64,000 bases of DNA from Shewanella sp. UCD-KL12 (GTDB lineage Bacteria; Pseudomonadota; Gammaproteobacteria; Enterobacterales; Shewanellaceae), in the NCBI RefSeq assembly GCF_001957125.1, contig NZ_MPHJ01000005.1:1-64000 (forward strand). The letters run 5' to 3'. The position numbers were made by a program, and so were the translations under genes. Below, piece by piece: positions 33,735 through 42,645 of this stretch (position 1 is its first letter; every line of letters starts with the position of its first letter). The notes under the pieces were generated by a model, which saw nothing but the letters and a program-made list of their open reading frames with translations, was not told the origin of the DNA and did no database searches.

Positions 33735-35729
33735 ATGATCATAGTCACTGCGGGGCATGTCGATCATGGGAAAACCACACTACTTCAGGCGCTCACAGGC
33801 ACAGATGCCGACAGACTGCCGGAAGAGAAAAAACGCGGCATGACAATCGATCTTGGCTACGCCTTTATGGATGTGAGTCCAGATTGTCGCCTCGGCTTTA
33901 TCGATGTTCCCGGCCATGAAAAATTCATCAGCAATATGCTCGTTGGCGTCAGTGGTGCAAAGCATGCCATGCTCGTCATAGCCTGTGATGATGGCGTAAT
34001 GCCGCAAACCGTTGAACATCTCGATATCTTGAGGCTGCTTGAGCTGGACAACTTAATTGTTGTGCTTACCAAAGTCGATCGCATTGATGCAAGGCGCCTT
34101 AAAGAGGTCGAGCAAGAAACCCAACAGCTATTGGCAAGCTATAACGGCAATGTGAGTGGACTATTCGCAGTTTCATCCATCACAGGCAGTGAAGTTGAGA
34201 CACTAAGAGAGCATATTAAGCAGCTTGTCATTAAGCAAACTGCTCAAGCCTCAATTCAGAGCTTTAGAATGGCAGTCGACCGTGTCTTTAGCGTCAAAGG
34301 CGCAGGCCTTGTTGCCACGGGCACTGTGGTGAGTGGCGCCATTGAGCTTGACCAAAAGCTCTACTCGTCCACCCAAAACCAAACCCTGAGAGTTCGTAAT
34401 ATACACAGCCAAGGACGCCAGTCTCTAGCTGCACATGTTGGGGATAGAGTCGCATTAAACCTGACTGGCGTCGACTCTCACTCAGGCTTAAATCGAGGTG
34501 ACTGGCTAACATCGCTAAAACCAGCGCCCCCATTAGATAGAGTGACCGCCATTTTTGATGGCCAGCAAGGTATTAAGCACTGGCAAAGTGTCCATGTCTA
34601 TCATGGTGGCAGCCACAGCATGGCAAGAGTATCACTACTTAAATCACTGCAACAAAACCGTGCATTAGTCGAATTACAACTTGAACAAGCACTCGCACTC
34701 ACCAAGCAAGATAGAATAATCATCCGTGATGCCGCAGCGACTAAAACCTTAGGTGGCGCACAGGTGTTGGAGCTAACAGTGCCAACTAGGGCCAAGCGGA
34801 AACCTGAGCGGCTCGAGTATCTTAGCCAACTTGCAAATTGCCTTTCACCGACCAGTGCACTGCAGTTCCAAAGCCGCTTTAAACCTGTGCTAATCACTGA
34901 CTTCTGTTGGAGCTGGCAACTCAAAGATAAGCAGCTGAAGCAGCTATTTTCGCAGCTTCAAGTGGTGAACCTTGCAGGATACGCGCTTCACCCTGAGCTT
35001 TTAGTGCTGATAAGGGCTCAACTGTTGTCGATTATCGATGAATATCATAGCCAATACCCAGATCAACTTGGCTTAGCGATCAGCCGAGTTCAACGCATGA
35101 GCCATGGTAAATATCCCTTTGAGATTGTTAACAAGGTGATTGCTGACCTATGCCAGCAGCAAACACTGAAGATGAGCCGAGGTTTAGTTCACCTCCCTAA
35201 ACACAATATTGAGCTAACAGAGCAAGAAACCCTGCTGTGGCAACGTATCTCCTCCCAGTGTGAGCAAGCCAATGCGCCACTTTGGGTGACTGATTTTGCC
35301 ATGCTAAATGATGTCACGCCAAAATCGATGCGCCACTTTTGCTACAAACTCGTCCAGCTAGGTTTTCTTACCTCAATTTTAAAGGACAGATATGTCATAT
35401 CAGAGTCAATCTATTGCTATGCAGAACATATTCGCAGCCATATTCATAATCATGGCGAAATAAAAACGACTGAATTTAGAGAACTCGTTAAATTAGGAAG
35501 AAAGGCAAGCATTCAGATATTAGAGTTCTTCGATAGAAGTGGTTTTACAAGTAGAAAATATGGCAGTAACAGCCGAGTTATTCGTGATAACGAATTATTT
35601 ACCAGAGAAGAAATTTGGCGGAAGAACATAGGAGTTGAACCTACCCAGGACTGCTGGCAGCCCTACCCGGATTTGAAGTCCGGACGCCTCACCGGAGACG
35701 ACGTTCTTCCTCTTGAACGAACTGGATAA
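33735..35729 (+). CDS. selB: Selenocysteine-specific elongation factor, with a C-terminal extension over antisense selC
   Basis: A 664-residue factor. The GTPase motifs GHVDHGKTTLLQALTG, DVPGHEKF and TKVDR are at the N-terminus, followed by EF-Tu-like domains and a C-terminal series of winged helices that bind SECIS. E. coli SelB has 614 residues and ends just after a sequence like RDALLF; here the matching IRDNELF is followed by about 40 more codons. Those codons run through the tRNA-Sec gene on the opposite strand (35616-35710). The start ATG is preceded by GGGGG. Whether the tail is made or trimmed is unknown. Confidence 0.93.
   Translation: MIIVTAGHVDHGKTTLLQALTGTDADRLPEEKKRGMTIDLGYAFMDVSPDCRLGFIDVPGHEKFISNMLVGVSGAKHAMLVIACDDGVMPQTVEHLDILRLLELDNLIVVLTKVDRIDARRLKEVEQETQQLLASYNGNVSGLFAVSSITGSEVETLREHIKQLVIKQTAQASIQSFRMAVDRVFSVKGAGLVATGTVVSGAIELDQKLYSSTQNQTLRVRNIHSQGRQSLAAHVGDRVALNLTGVDSHSGLNRGDWLTSLKPAPPLDRVTAIFDGQQGIKHWQSVHVYHGGSHSMARVSLLKSLQQNRALVELQLEQALALTKQDRIIIRDAAATKTLGGAQVLELTVPTRAKRKPERLEYLSQLANCLSPTSALQFQSRFKPVLITDFCWSWQLKDKQLKQLFSQLQVVNLAGYALHPELLVLIRAQLLSIIDEYHSQYPDQLGLAISRVQRMSHGKYPFEIVNKVIADLCQQQTLKMSRGLVHLPKHNIELTEQETLLWQRISSQCEQANAPLWVTDFAMLNDVTPKSMRHFCYKLVQLGFLTSILKDRYVISESIYCYAEHIRSHIHNHGEIKTTEFRELVKLGRKASIQILEFFDRSGFTSRKYGSNSRVIRDNELFTREEIWRKNIGVEPTQDCWQPYPDLKSGRLTGDDVLPLERTG
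35616..35710 (-). tRNA. selC: tRNA-Sec (anticodon TCA)
   Basis: On the minus strand the gene reads from GGAAGAACGTCGTCTCCGG to GTTCTTCCGCCA, 95 nt including an encoded CCA. The 8-bp acceptor stem (GGAAGAAC/GTTCTTCC), long extra arm, anticodon TCA at 35674-35676 and overall match to E. coli selC identify it. It lies wholly inside the 3' end of the selB coding frame on the opposite strand, so selB transcription runs against it. Confidence 0.95.
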
Positions 35730-35850
35730 TAAACAGAACCATATTCATAAACAAGATAATTAATTTATTAAAATAACATTTGTGACAGACAGCAATAATT
35801 ATAACAAGCGTTATTGACTAGCTATAATTTATTTAAAGGAAATATATATT

Positions 35851-36699
35851 ATGAGTTCAATTCAAAATCAATTAGACAATGTAATTGAACAGAAAACTGT
35901 TAGATGTTTCAGAAATTTCAGAGAGTCAAAAATTATAGAATCAGTCGCATCTGAAGCTAGGGTTGCCTTAATTTATAATGGTATTTCACATACAGTAATG
36001 ATGGCCAGCCCTGCAGATCTTGAATGTTTCGCCATAGGTTTCACCCTGTCTGAGCGCATTGTAGAGAAGATGTCTGATATAAAATCTATCGATGTTGAAC
36101 CTAATAGTAGTGGGGTATTGATACATATTGAGATCACCAATAGATGTTTTATGGCCTTAAAAGAGCAGCGTAGAAATATGGCTGGTAGAACGGGCTGTGG
36201 GCTATGTGGCGTCGCTCAACTCGAACATGCAGTCAAGCCAATAACACGTGTCGATAATAATAATGAGTTCAACATTAACTTATTGCCACACTCATTAGAA
36301 CAATTAGCTAAAGTTCAATCTATGTTTAATATCACTGGTGCCACACATGCTGCAATATCACTATCTGATAACGGTGACATTATTTCAAGTTATGAAGATA
36401 TAGGCAGGCACATCGCACTCGACAAATTAATTGGTTCTTACTCAAAATATAACAAACCAAGTCCTTCTGCTATTATGTTAACTAGCAGAGCCAGTTTTGA
36501 AATGGTGCAAAAGTCTGCCAGTGCTAATATTGAAATCATATTTGCAATATCAGCAGCGACATCTTTAGCAATAGAACTCGCTGAGCAATCAAATATAACT
36601 TTAGTTGGTTTCTGCCGTAATAACAGAGCAACAATATACACGCATCCTCAGCGCATCACCTCAACAAAAATCAATAAACTTGTTGGTATTCCAGCTTAA
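35851..36699 (+). CDS. fdhD: Formate dehydrogenase sulfurtransferase FdhD
   Basis: A 282-residue protein that passes sulfur from IscS to the molybdenum cofactor of formate dehydrogenase. The catalytic CxxC is in TGCGLCGVAQLE near residue 114. SYEDIGRHIALDKLIG near 180-195 and MLTSRASFEMVQKSA are family motifs. The gene is AT-rich compared with selA/selB, with frequent AAT, ATA and TTA codons. The 3' end overlaps the convergent ATPase gene by 29 nt. A TATAAT-like box lies at 35823-35828, but no good -35 is seen. Confidence 0.93.
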   Translation: MSSIQNQLDNVIEQKTVRCFRNFRESKIIESVASEARVALIYNGISHTVMMASPADLECFAIGFTLSERIVEKMSDIKSIDVEPNSSGVLIHIEITNRCFMALKEQRRNMAGRTGCGLCGVAQLEHAVKPITRVDNNNEFNINLLPHSLEQLAKVQSMFNITGATHAAISLSDNGDIISSYEDIGRHIALDKLIGSYSKYNKPSPSAIMLTSRASFEMVQKSASANIEIIFAISAATSLAIELAEQSNITLVGFCRNNRATIYTHPQRITSTKINKLVGIPA

Positions 36700-37384
36700 A
36701 GACCTTATTGGCTAATCGCTGAGTTTGTTCGGGGCAATGTGACACCATCACCATGGTATATTGCCCCTTAAATGACTCCAGCAACTCCTCTATCACTTGT
36801 GTATTTAGAGGATCTAGCGAAGCCGTGGGCTCATCTAATAGGAGTAATTCCGGCTCAAGTACTAAGGTTCTGGCTAAGCATAACCTTTGCTGCTGCCCGC
36901 CAGAAAGTGAGTATGCATCCCCATTGAGCCTGTCTTTGACCTCATCCCATAATCTCACCTGCTGTAACACCTTTTCACAACGCTCAATAGCTGGAGTTGA
37001 TTTGAGCCCAGCGACAACCTTCAATGGCAACAACAAATTTTCGATGATGCTACCCGGTAACAGGTTAGGTGTTTGAAACACCATCCCCACCTTTCTGCGA
37101 AGCAGTGGCAAATATTGATGAGTAAGCTGACTGATATTGAGCTCTCCTTCGGTCAACTTCAGCCGAATATGACCATGCATATAATGCTTGTCGAAACAGT
37201 CATTAAGCCGGTTTAATGCCCTTAACAAGGTTGTTTTTCCACAACCTGACGCACCAGTCAGCATATGTAATTGGCCTTTATGGAGTTGCAAATTTACCCC
37301 TTTAAGGACAGCTTTATCGGCAAAGCCGATATCTACATCTTGGAATAAACCTATGATCTCGCCGTCGCCAGCCTTATCTAACAT
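36671..37384 (-). CDS. Pst-like ABC transporter ATPase
   Basis: A 237-residue ATPase with Walker A GASGCGKTTLL, Q-loop VFQTPNLLPGSI, signature LSGGQQQR, Walker B LLLLDEP and switch histidine VSHCPEQ. It is closest in type to PstB, but the conserved NRMND-type segment is altered and no phoU follows. It is the last gene of a four-gene minus-strand operon. Its stop lies within fdhD (29 nt convergent overlap). Confidence 0.8.
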   Translation of the reverse strand: MLDKAGDGEIIGLFQDVDIGFADKAVLKGVNLQLHKGQLHMLTGASGCGKTTLLRALNRLNDCFDKHYMHGHIRLKLTEGELNISQLTHQYLPLLRRKVGMVFQTPNLLPGSIIENLLLPLKVVAGLKSTPAIERCEKVLQQVRLWDEVKDRLNGDAYSLSGGQQQRLCLARTLVLEPELLLLDEPTASLDPLNTQVIEELLESFKGQYTMVMVSHCPEQTQRLANKVFKLEYQQVY

Positions 37385-38265
37385 GTGTCACCTTTATTAC
37401 TGTTTGAGAGCCTAGTAAACTTAGGTCGTTTGATACTGGCGGCGAGTAAGGTAAAGACTGTACTCGTCACCATAAGCAGTACCAATGCTGCACCAAAGGC
37501 CATATTGAGCTCTTGCTGGGATTGATATTGAGCGCTGTAATAAAAAATAGTAAATGGCAAAGCTTCAAATCGTTCTAAAAATCCGCCTGGCAAACCTGCA
37601 TTTGCAACGGCCCCGGTAAGCATTATCACAGCAGTATCTTCAGCCGCTCTACCTATCGCCAGCATGAGACCACTCATAATGCCATTTTTAGCTTGTGGTA
37701 AGAGTATTCGATAAGTCACTTGCCACTGCGTCAACCCTAATGCAGCCCCTGTTACAGCTAGCTGTTTAGGTAAACTCGTTAATGCATTTTGGGTCGCACA
37801 AGCGATGTAAGGTAATATGAGCAAGGCTAGACAAAATGCCGCCAGCAATAGGCTCGCATTAGCCTGTGGGAACACACTTGCCCTTAACAGTAGTATTAAG
37901 CTAAAGCCAAACAACCCCATTAAAATCGATGGGATCCCTGCCAAAATATCAACAAGCGTACTCAGTATTTTCTGAGCGGGTTTATCCGGTGCACTAGCGA
38001 GCCAAATGCCGCAGGCAACACCTGGCCCAGAGGCTAAAGAGACGGCAAGTATGACAACGGATATAGAGCCGACACAGGCGGGCCATATCCCTTCCCATAC
38101 AGGCTTTTCCCCCAAGATTGCAGCAAGAGGGGGGGTATCACCAAAAAAGAGCTGAAAATCTACTATCGGTAAGCCTTTAAATAAAATAAAGCCAATCAAT
38201 ATCAGCATGGTAATCAATAGTAAAAAACTACAGATATTGCCCCAATAACGTATCCAGCGACTCAT
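37378..38265 (-). CDS. Pst-like ABC transporter permease (PstA type)
   Basis: A 295-residue permease with about six membrane helices and a binding-protein-dependent permease domain (SLASGPGVACGIWLA, DILAGIPSILMGLFGFSLIL, LGLTQWQVTYRILLPQAKNGIMSGLMLAIGRAAEDTA). The EAA loop and the DILAGIPSI motif are as in PstA. It overlaps the downstream ATPase gene by 7 nt and the upstream permease by 4 nt. Confidence 0.8.
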   Translation of the reverse strand: MSRWIRYWGNICSFLLLITMLILIGFILFKGLPIVDFQLFFGDTPPLAAILGEKPVWEGIWPACVGSISVVILAVSLASGPGVACGIWLASAPDKPAQKILSTLVDILAGIPSILMGLFGFSLILLLRASVFPQANASLLLAAFCLALLILPYIACATQNALTSLPKQLAVTGAALGLTQWQVTYRILLPQAKNGIMSGLMLAIGRAAEDTAVIMLTGAVANAGLPGGFLERFEALPFTIFYYSAQYQSQQELNMAFGAALVLLMVTSTVFTLLAASIKRPKFTRLSNSNKGDTC

Positions 38266-39143
38266 TTAGCGGCTGCCAATCTTGTTCGCCCCACCAAGTA
38301 ACGCGACAATATACTGATACAAGCACTACTCATTAATAGAATGATCCCAGCAGCAAAGAGTGAGTTGTAAGCTTGGCTACCTTGATCGGTCGCTATCACT
38401 AAGGCGATATGCGCAGTTAAACTTCGAATGGCATCGAAGACTCCCGAAGGCAACTGAGTGGCATTCCCCGCAAGCATCAAGGGCAGCATGGTGTCACCTA
38501 TCGCTCGGTTAAACCCAAGCAGTGCTGCACCACATATATTCACCTTACAGTGAGGTAAAATCACATATAAATAGGTTTGCTCAGGGCTCAAGCCTAGCGC
38601 TTGCGCACTTAAGGAATGCTGCTGCCATAAAGGCCGGGTAATATTGTCTAAAATGATACAAATCACAGGTAAAATAAGTAGCACTAGCATGCATATAGCT
38701 GCAAATAGGCTATAACCAGAACCTAACTGAAAGGTATTACGCAATAATGGTAATAGAATAAAAAGCGCGGCTAGGCCATATACCACTGTCGGTATAGCGG
38801 CCATAAATTTGAGCATAGATTGTAAGCTACAAACCAACCAACGTTGTCGTGATAGCAAACAAAAGCTATTCAATCCTATGGCGATAACAAATGCCAGCGA
38901 TGCAGAGATTGACGCTAGCAATATTGTGCCCAAGACCATAGCTAAAATGCCGAAGTGTCCCTGCTCTGGTCGCCAGGTGAAACTGAAAACTTGATTGGAT
39001 TCACTGAAAAAAACCGGCAAAGAAAACCAAATCAAAAACCCAAACACTGCAAGCAATATTAGCCCGCTGACAACCACTAAGGTTATCAACAAGCCTTGCA
39101 TGCAGGTGTTTTGCTTTAGTAAAAGCTTATAGTTTGGTATCAA
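38262..39143 (-). CDS. Pst-like ABC transporter permease (PstC type)
   Basis: A permease of about 293 residues with six membrane helices. The LKFMAAIPTVVYGLAALFILLP segment and the EAA loop QALGLSPEQTYLYVILPHCKVNICGAALLGFNRAIGDTM match PstC-type subunits. The start is uncertain: TTG 39143, overlapping the binding-protein gene by 17 nt, or ATG 39101. It is smaller than E. coli PstC (319). Confidence 0.78.
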   Translation of the reverse strand: MIPNYKLLLKQNTCMQGLLITLVVVSGLILLAVFGFLIWFSLPVFFSESNQVFSFTWRPEQGHFGILAMVLGTILLASISASLAFVIAIGLNSFCLLSRQRWLVCSLQSMLKFMAAIPTVVYGLAALFILLPLLRNTFQLGSGYSLFAAICMLVLLILPVICIILDNITRPLWQQHSLSAQALGLSPEQTYLYVILPHCKVNICGAALLGFNRAIGDTMLPLMLAGNATQLPSGVFDAIRSLTAHIALVIATDQGSQAYNSLFAAGIILLMSSACISILSRYLVGRTRLAAAK

Positions 39144-39960
39144 GTGCTATATAACCAGCAGCCTGTATGTGCTGCGCACCTTTCGGGCTATAAATATAAT
39201 CAATGAAAGCTTGAGTTAAACCACTCGGTGCTCCCTTGGTATTCATATATAAACGGCGGACAACAGGGTACTCTCCAGAAGCACAAGCCTCTTGGCTAGG
39301 TGTGATTTTATTGTAAGTTGGCGCTTTGACCATATCATCAATGTAGCCAACACTGCTGTAACCGATCGCCCCTAAATCTTGTGATACAGCGGTTTTCATC
39401 GCCCCATTAGATGGCACGATATTAGCGCTTGTTGCGAGTGTGGCACCTTTTAATAGTTTCTTGCTAAATACTGAGCGAGTACCACTCGCCTCATCACGGC
39501 TAAATAGATGTATCTGTTTATCTTGGCCGCCCAGCTCGCGCCAGTTCGTCAGCTTACCTTGGTAGATGTCTATTATCTGCTGCTGACTTAAATCATCCAC
39601 TGGGTTTTCAGGGTGAATGATCACTGCAACACCATCAATTGCAAAAGCGAAAGAATCTAGCCCTAAGCCCATCTCCTTATTTTTTAAAGCACGCCCTGTA
39701 TTACCTATATCCACTAAACCTTTAGCAACTTGCTGCACTCCCACCCCAGAACCGCCACCTGCAATAGTGATACGAATATCTGGGTTATGACCCATTATCT
39801 CTCTCGCGGCTTTCTTCATCACTGGAATATGTGCAGTGCCACCAGCAATGTTCAATTGACCACTCATGTCATCAAAAGCAACGAGTTCATCGGCTGCAAG
39901 TGAGCCCGATAAGAGTAAGGGAAAGATCGTGATTAAACGGATAAAGTTGTTCTTCAGCAT
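39127..39960 (-). CDS. Pst-like periplasmic substrate-binding protein
   Basis: A 277-residue exported protein with a signal ending SGSLAAD. PstS-family features: LNIAGGTAHIPVM, TIAGGGSGVGVQQV, VDIGNTGRALKNKE, LTNWRELGG, FSRDEASGTRSVF and the NGAMKTAVSQDLGAIGYSSVGYI block. In phosphate-binding relatives the SGTR and GSG loops hold the oxyanion. No pho box was recognised upstream and phoU, phoR and phoB are absent from the neighbourhood. Phosphate is the default substrate; another oxyanion is possible given the selenium/molybdenum context. Confidence 0.8.
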   Translation of the reverse strand: MLKNNFIRLITIFPLLLSGSLAADELVAFDDMSGQLNIAGGTAHIPVMKKAAREIMGHNPDIRITIAGGGSGVGVQQVAKGLVDIGNTGRALKNKEMGLGLDSFAFAIDGVAVIIHPENPVDDLSQQQIIDIYQGKLTNWRELGGQDKQIHLFSRDEASGTRSVFSKKLLKGATLATSANIVPSNGAMKTAVSQDLGAIGYSSVGYIDDMVKAPTYNKITPSQEACASGEYPVVRRLYMNTKGAPSGLTQAFIDYIYSPKGAQHIQAAGYIALDTKL

Positions 39961-40306
39961 AATAAATAATTCCTAGCAGATAATTGAATTTGAATTAACG
40001 ACAACCAAGAAGTAAAGAGTAACTTCTCATTATTCCTCTTAGTCTATATTTTTCAATAAAAAAATCTGTTTTTTGTCGCATAAATCATTTATTTAGCAAT
40101 TTAATTTAACAACATGGACAGAATGACTAATTAACACCCTTACCTAAATTACCTTATTAGAATACACCCAAAAAACCACCATTATTAAAAACACTAACAA
40201 CAGATAAATCACTCATTCACAAAAAACAACAAAACATATTATAAGTTACACATAACAGGTATAATAATTAAAACAAAACAAACTATAAACCACACAGAAA
40301 ACAGTA
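39961..40306. other. AT-rich intergenic region with A/C-rich, G-poor bias
   Basis: The left part is the promoter side of the transporter operon. From about 40110 the plus strand is strongly A/C-rich with very few Gs, and this continues into the small open frame at 40307. No operator is recognised. Confidence 0.4.
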
Positions 40307-40534
40307 ATGTCAACTACAAAAATATCAAGCAAAAACTTAAAAAGCCCAACAATAAAAACCAACACAATTAAAAAACTTAAAACAAACAGCACAATAAAAT
40401 CAGATACCAACCACTCATTGGCTAAAATACAACTAGAAGACATAGCTAAATATGGGTGGAATGAAATAGAAAAAATCACTAGCGATGAGTCGAGAAATAA
40501 AATGTCAAAATTAAGGCACTGGCGCAAGAGGTGA
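40307..40534 (+). CDS. Possible small Lys/Thr/Ser-rich protein
   Basis: A 75-codon frame from ATG 40307. The first 40 residues are low complexity, rich in Lys, Thr, Asn and Ser; the end is more ordered (KYGWNEIEKITSDESRN, KLRHWRKR). The ribosome-binding site is weak. A strong hairpin begins at the stop codon, which favours a real transcript. I recognise no family. It could also be a non-coding RNA. Confidence 0.4.
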   Translation: MSTTKISSKNLKSPTIKTNTIKKLKTNSTIKSDTNHSLAKIQLEDIAKYGWNEIEKITSDESRNKMSKLRHWRKR

Positions 40535-40570
40535 TATACAGCAACAATATTATAATTTTATTGCTGTATA
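40535..40570. terminator. Hairpin terminator between convergent units
   Basis: TATACAGCAA (40535-40544) pairs with TTGCTGTATA (40561-40570) around a 16-nt AT-rich loop. It directly follows the small open frame and precedes the 3' end of the chemoreceptor gene. Confidence 0.6.
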
Positions 40571-40590
40571 CCCATCAATTTAAATTAAAG

Positions 40591-42489
40591 TTATTTCAAT
40601 TTAAAACGTTCAACTAAAGTATTTAATCTGCTATTGGCAACAACTAAAGTTTTTGTTTCTTTAACTGTCTGTTCTCCACTAGTAGTTAACTCTGTAACCA
40701 TGTCATTCATTGAAGATATATTGCGAGTTATTTCTGAAGACACAGAACTTTGCTCCTCAGCAGCTGTTGCAACCTGCGTATTCAACTCAGTAATCTTTCT
40801 TACCGAGTCACTAATAACATCTAAGTCATTAGCAACTAAACTCGTCGCCTTTGCCGTTTTATAGCAAGTATCTTTAGTCGACTCCATAGCAGACATTGCT
40901 GTATCTGCCCCCGTACGTAATTTTGATAATGTAGCTTCAATTTCAGCAGTGCTTGTCTGTGTTCTTGCTGCTAATGCTCTAACCTCATCAGCAACAACAG
41001 CAAAACCTCTGCCTTGTTCTCCTGCTCTCGCGGCCTCAATAGCTGCATTTAATGCAAGTAGATTCGTTTGATCCGCAATGTCACCAATGACCTTTAGTAC
41101 ATTGGTAATATCTAATGTGTCTTTGTCTATAGCGTTAATGCCAGAGGCAGTCTTATCAACTTCTGAAATGAGCAAGTCAACGGTTTGTGTTGCCTCACCC
41201 ACCCCAACCTTGGACTTTGTTGCTTGTAAATTTGTATTTTGTGCAAAGAGTGCCGTATCAGAAGCGTTACTAGCAACATCATTTGCAGTCGCACTCATCT
41301 CCTCAATCGCGGTAACAACCAATTCAGTTTCACGTGTATGTGAGTCTAATATTTTAGTGTTAGTCTCTGTTTGTAGTTTCAAACAATCCACACTGTATGA
41401 TATATGATTAGCAGACTCCTTTACTTCTAGCATCAGCCCTTGCAGCATAGAGATAAACCGATTGATTCCTGCTGATATCTCCCCTAAATCATCATTACTA
41501 TTAATTGTTAATCGCCTTGTTAAGTCACCTTGTCCTGTAGATAGGTCACTCACCATATCTTTAAGCTCTACAATCGGACGATACAGTACTTTGAGTACAG
41601 TAAGAGAGGTTAATATACTGACTAACAACATTACTATAGAAACAGTAATTGCGTCTTTTAAAGCTTCATTAACACTGGCATATGCCACACTTTTATCCAC
41701 ACCAACAATTAAAACCCAGTGTTTACTATTAACTAACTCTATTGTTTTTGAGTAAGCCAACTTCTCCACACCATTTAATTTGTACTCCTGTTGAGTTTCA
41801 GCACTAGCAAGTACCTCTTTCTCAACATGAGTTAAACCTATGTCACTAAAGCGAGTCCCAAGCCGGTAATCTAGTTCACTAGACGCCATAATTCTACCTG
41901 CCGCATCAGTGATGACAGCAAAAGCGCCAGGAAAATCAATACTTGAAACTGTCGCATCTAACCTAGTAAGTTCTATACTTCCGAAAATAGCACCATCTCC
42001 AAGGTTGCTAACTATTGATACCCCTTTTTTTCCAGTATATTTGTCAATATAAGTATCCGTAACATCAAGCCCATTTACATTGCGAGCCTGCTTATACCAT
42101 GGCCGTATCCGAGGATCATAATCCGCTGGGCTCATACCATTAACCCAGCCATGGTCACTAGTTGATGAGTACGCAATTCCAGATTCAAATCCCAGACAAA
42201 TATTGGTCAAATGGCTGCCCTCCTGAGCCACTCTTGCTATAAGAGAGAAGTCATCATTAATCTTGCCTCTTTTGTAATTATTAACGATAGAGTTAATTAC
42301 CAAAGTTTGATTATCAAACCACGTATTCAACTTTTTTGATTCAGAGTTAACGAAAGCTAGTGTTTGTTCATTCACACTCTGAACTGTTATATCCCGAATA
42401 TGAATATATGAAAGCCAATTTGAAACTAACAAGCTCACAGTCAATAATAGAACTGATGATAATATTAATGCTTTTTTAAAACCCAACAA
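40591..42489 (-). CDS. Methyl-accepting chemotaxis protein with dCache sensor
   Basis: A 632-residue chemoreceptor. One helix lies near residues 8-28, then a periplasmic double-Cache domain to about 270 (with [16 protein letters not shown], the typical dCache_1 signature), a second helix, HAMP, and the signalling tip [23 protein letters not shown]. The start is TTG 42489, with AGGGG six bases upstream. It follows apbE on the same strand. dCache domains often bind amino acids or carboxylates, so the ligand may be related to the neighbouring reductase substrate; that is inference. Confidence 0.9.
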   Translation of the reverse strand: MLGFKKALILSSVLLLTVSLLVSNWLSYIHIRDITVQSVNEQTLAFVNSESKKLNTWFDNQTLVINSIVNNYKRGKINDDFSLIARVAQEGSHLTNICLGFESGIAYSSTSDHGWVNGMSPADYDPRIRPWYKQARNVNGLDVTDTYIDKYTGKKGVSIVSNLGDGAIFGSIELTRLDATVSSIDFPGAFAVITDAAGRIMASSELDYRLGTRFSDIGLTHVEKEVLASAETQQEYKLNGVEKLAYSKTIELVNSKHWVLIVGVDKSVAYASVNEALKDAITVSIVMLLVSILTSLTVLKVLYRPIVELKDMVSDLSTGQGDLTRRLTINSNDDLGEISAGINRFISMLQGLMLEVKESANHISYSVDCLKLQTETNTKILDSHTRETELVVTAIEEMSATANDVASNASDTALFAQNTNLQATKSKVGVGEATQTVDLLISEVDKTASGINAIDKDTLDITNVLKVIGDIADQTNLLALNAAIEAARAGEQGRGFAVVADEVRALAARTQTSTAEIEATLSKLRTGADTAMSAMESTKDTCYKTAKATSLVANDLDVISDSVRKITELNTQVATAAEEQSSVSSEITRNISSMNDMVTELTTSGEQTVKETKTLVVANSRLNTLVERFKLK

Positions 42490-42645
42490 CTCAATCCCCT
42501 ATAAAACCAACATATTAAAATACTGTAGCTAACAACTTTCTAAAAAAATTCGCTCTATTACGCAAATGACATTAGCAATATTAGAAAAAAACCACATAGC
42601 AATAACACCAAAGAACTTAGGCCAATGATTAAATGTAAAGACTTC

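Noticed and set aside
39961-40140. Possible Pho box upstream of the Pst-like operon
   Set aside because: Only one imperfect CTGTC-like word is visible on the minus strand and the 11-bp-spaced second copy is missing.
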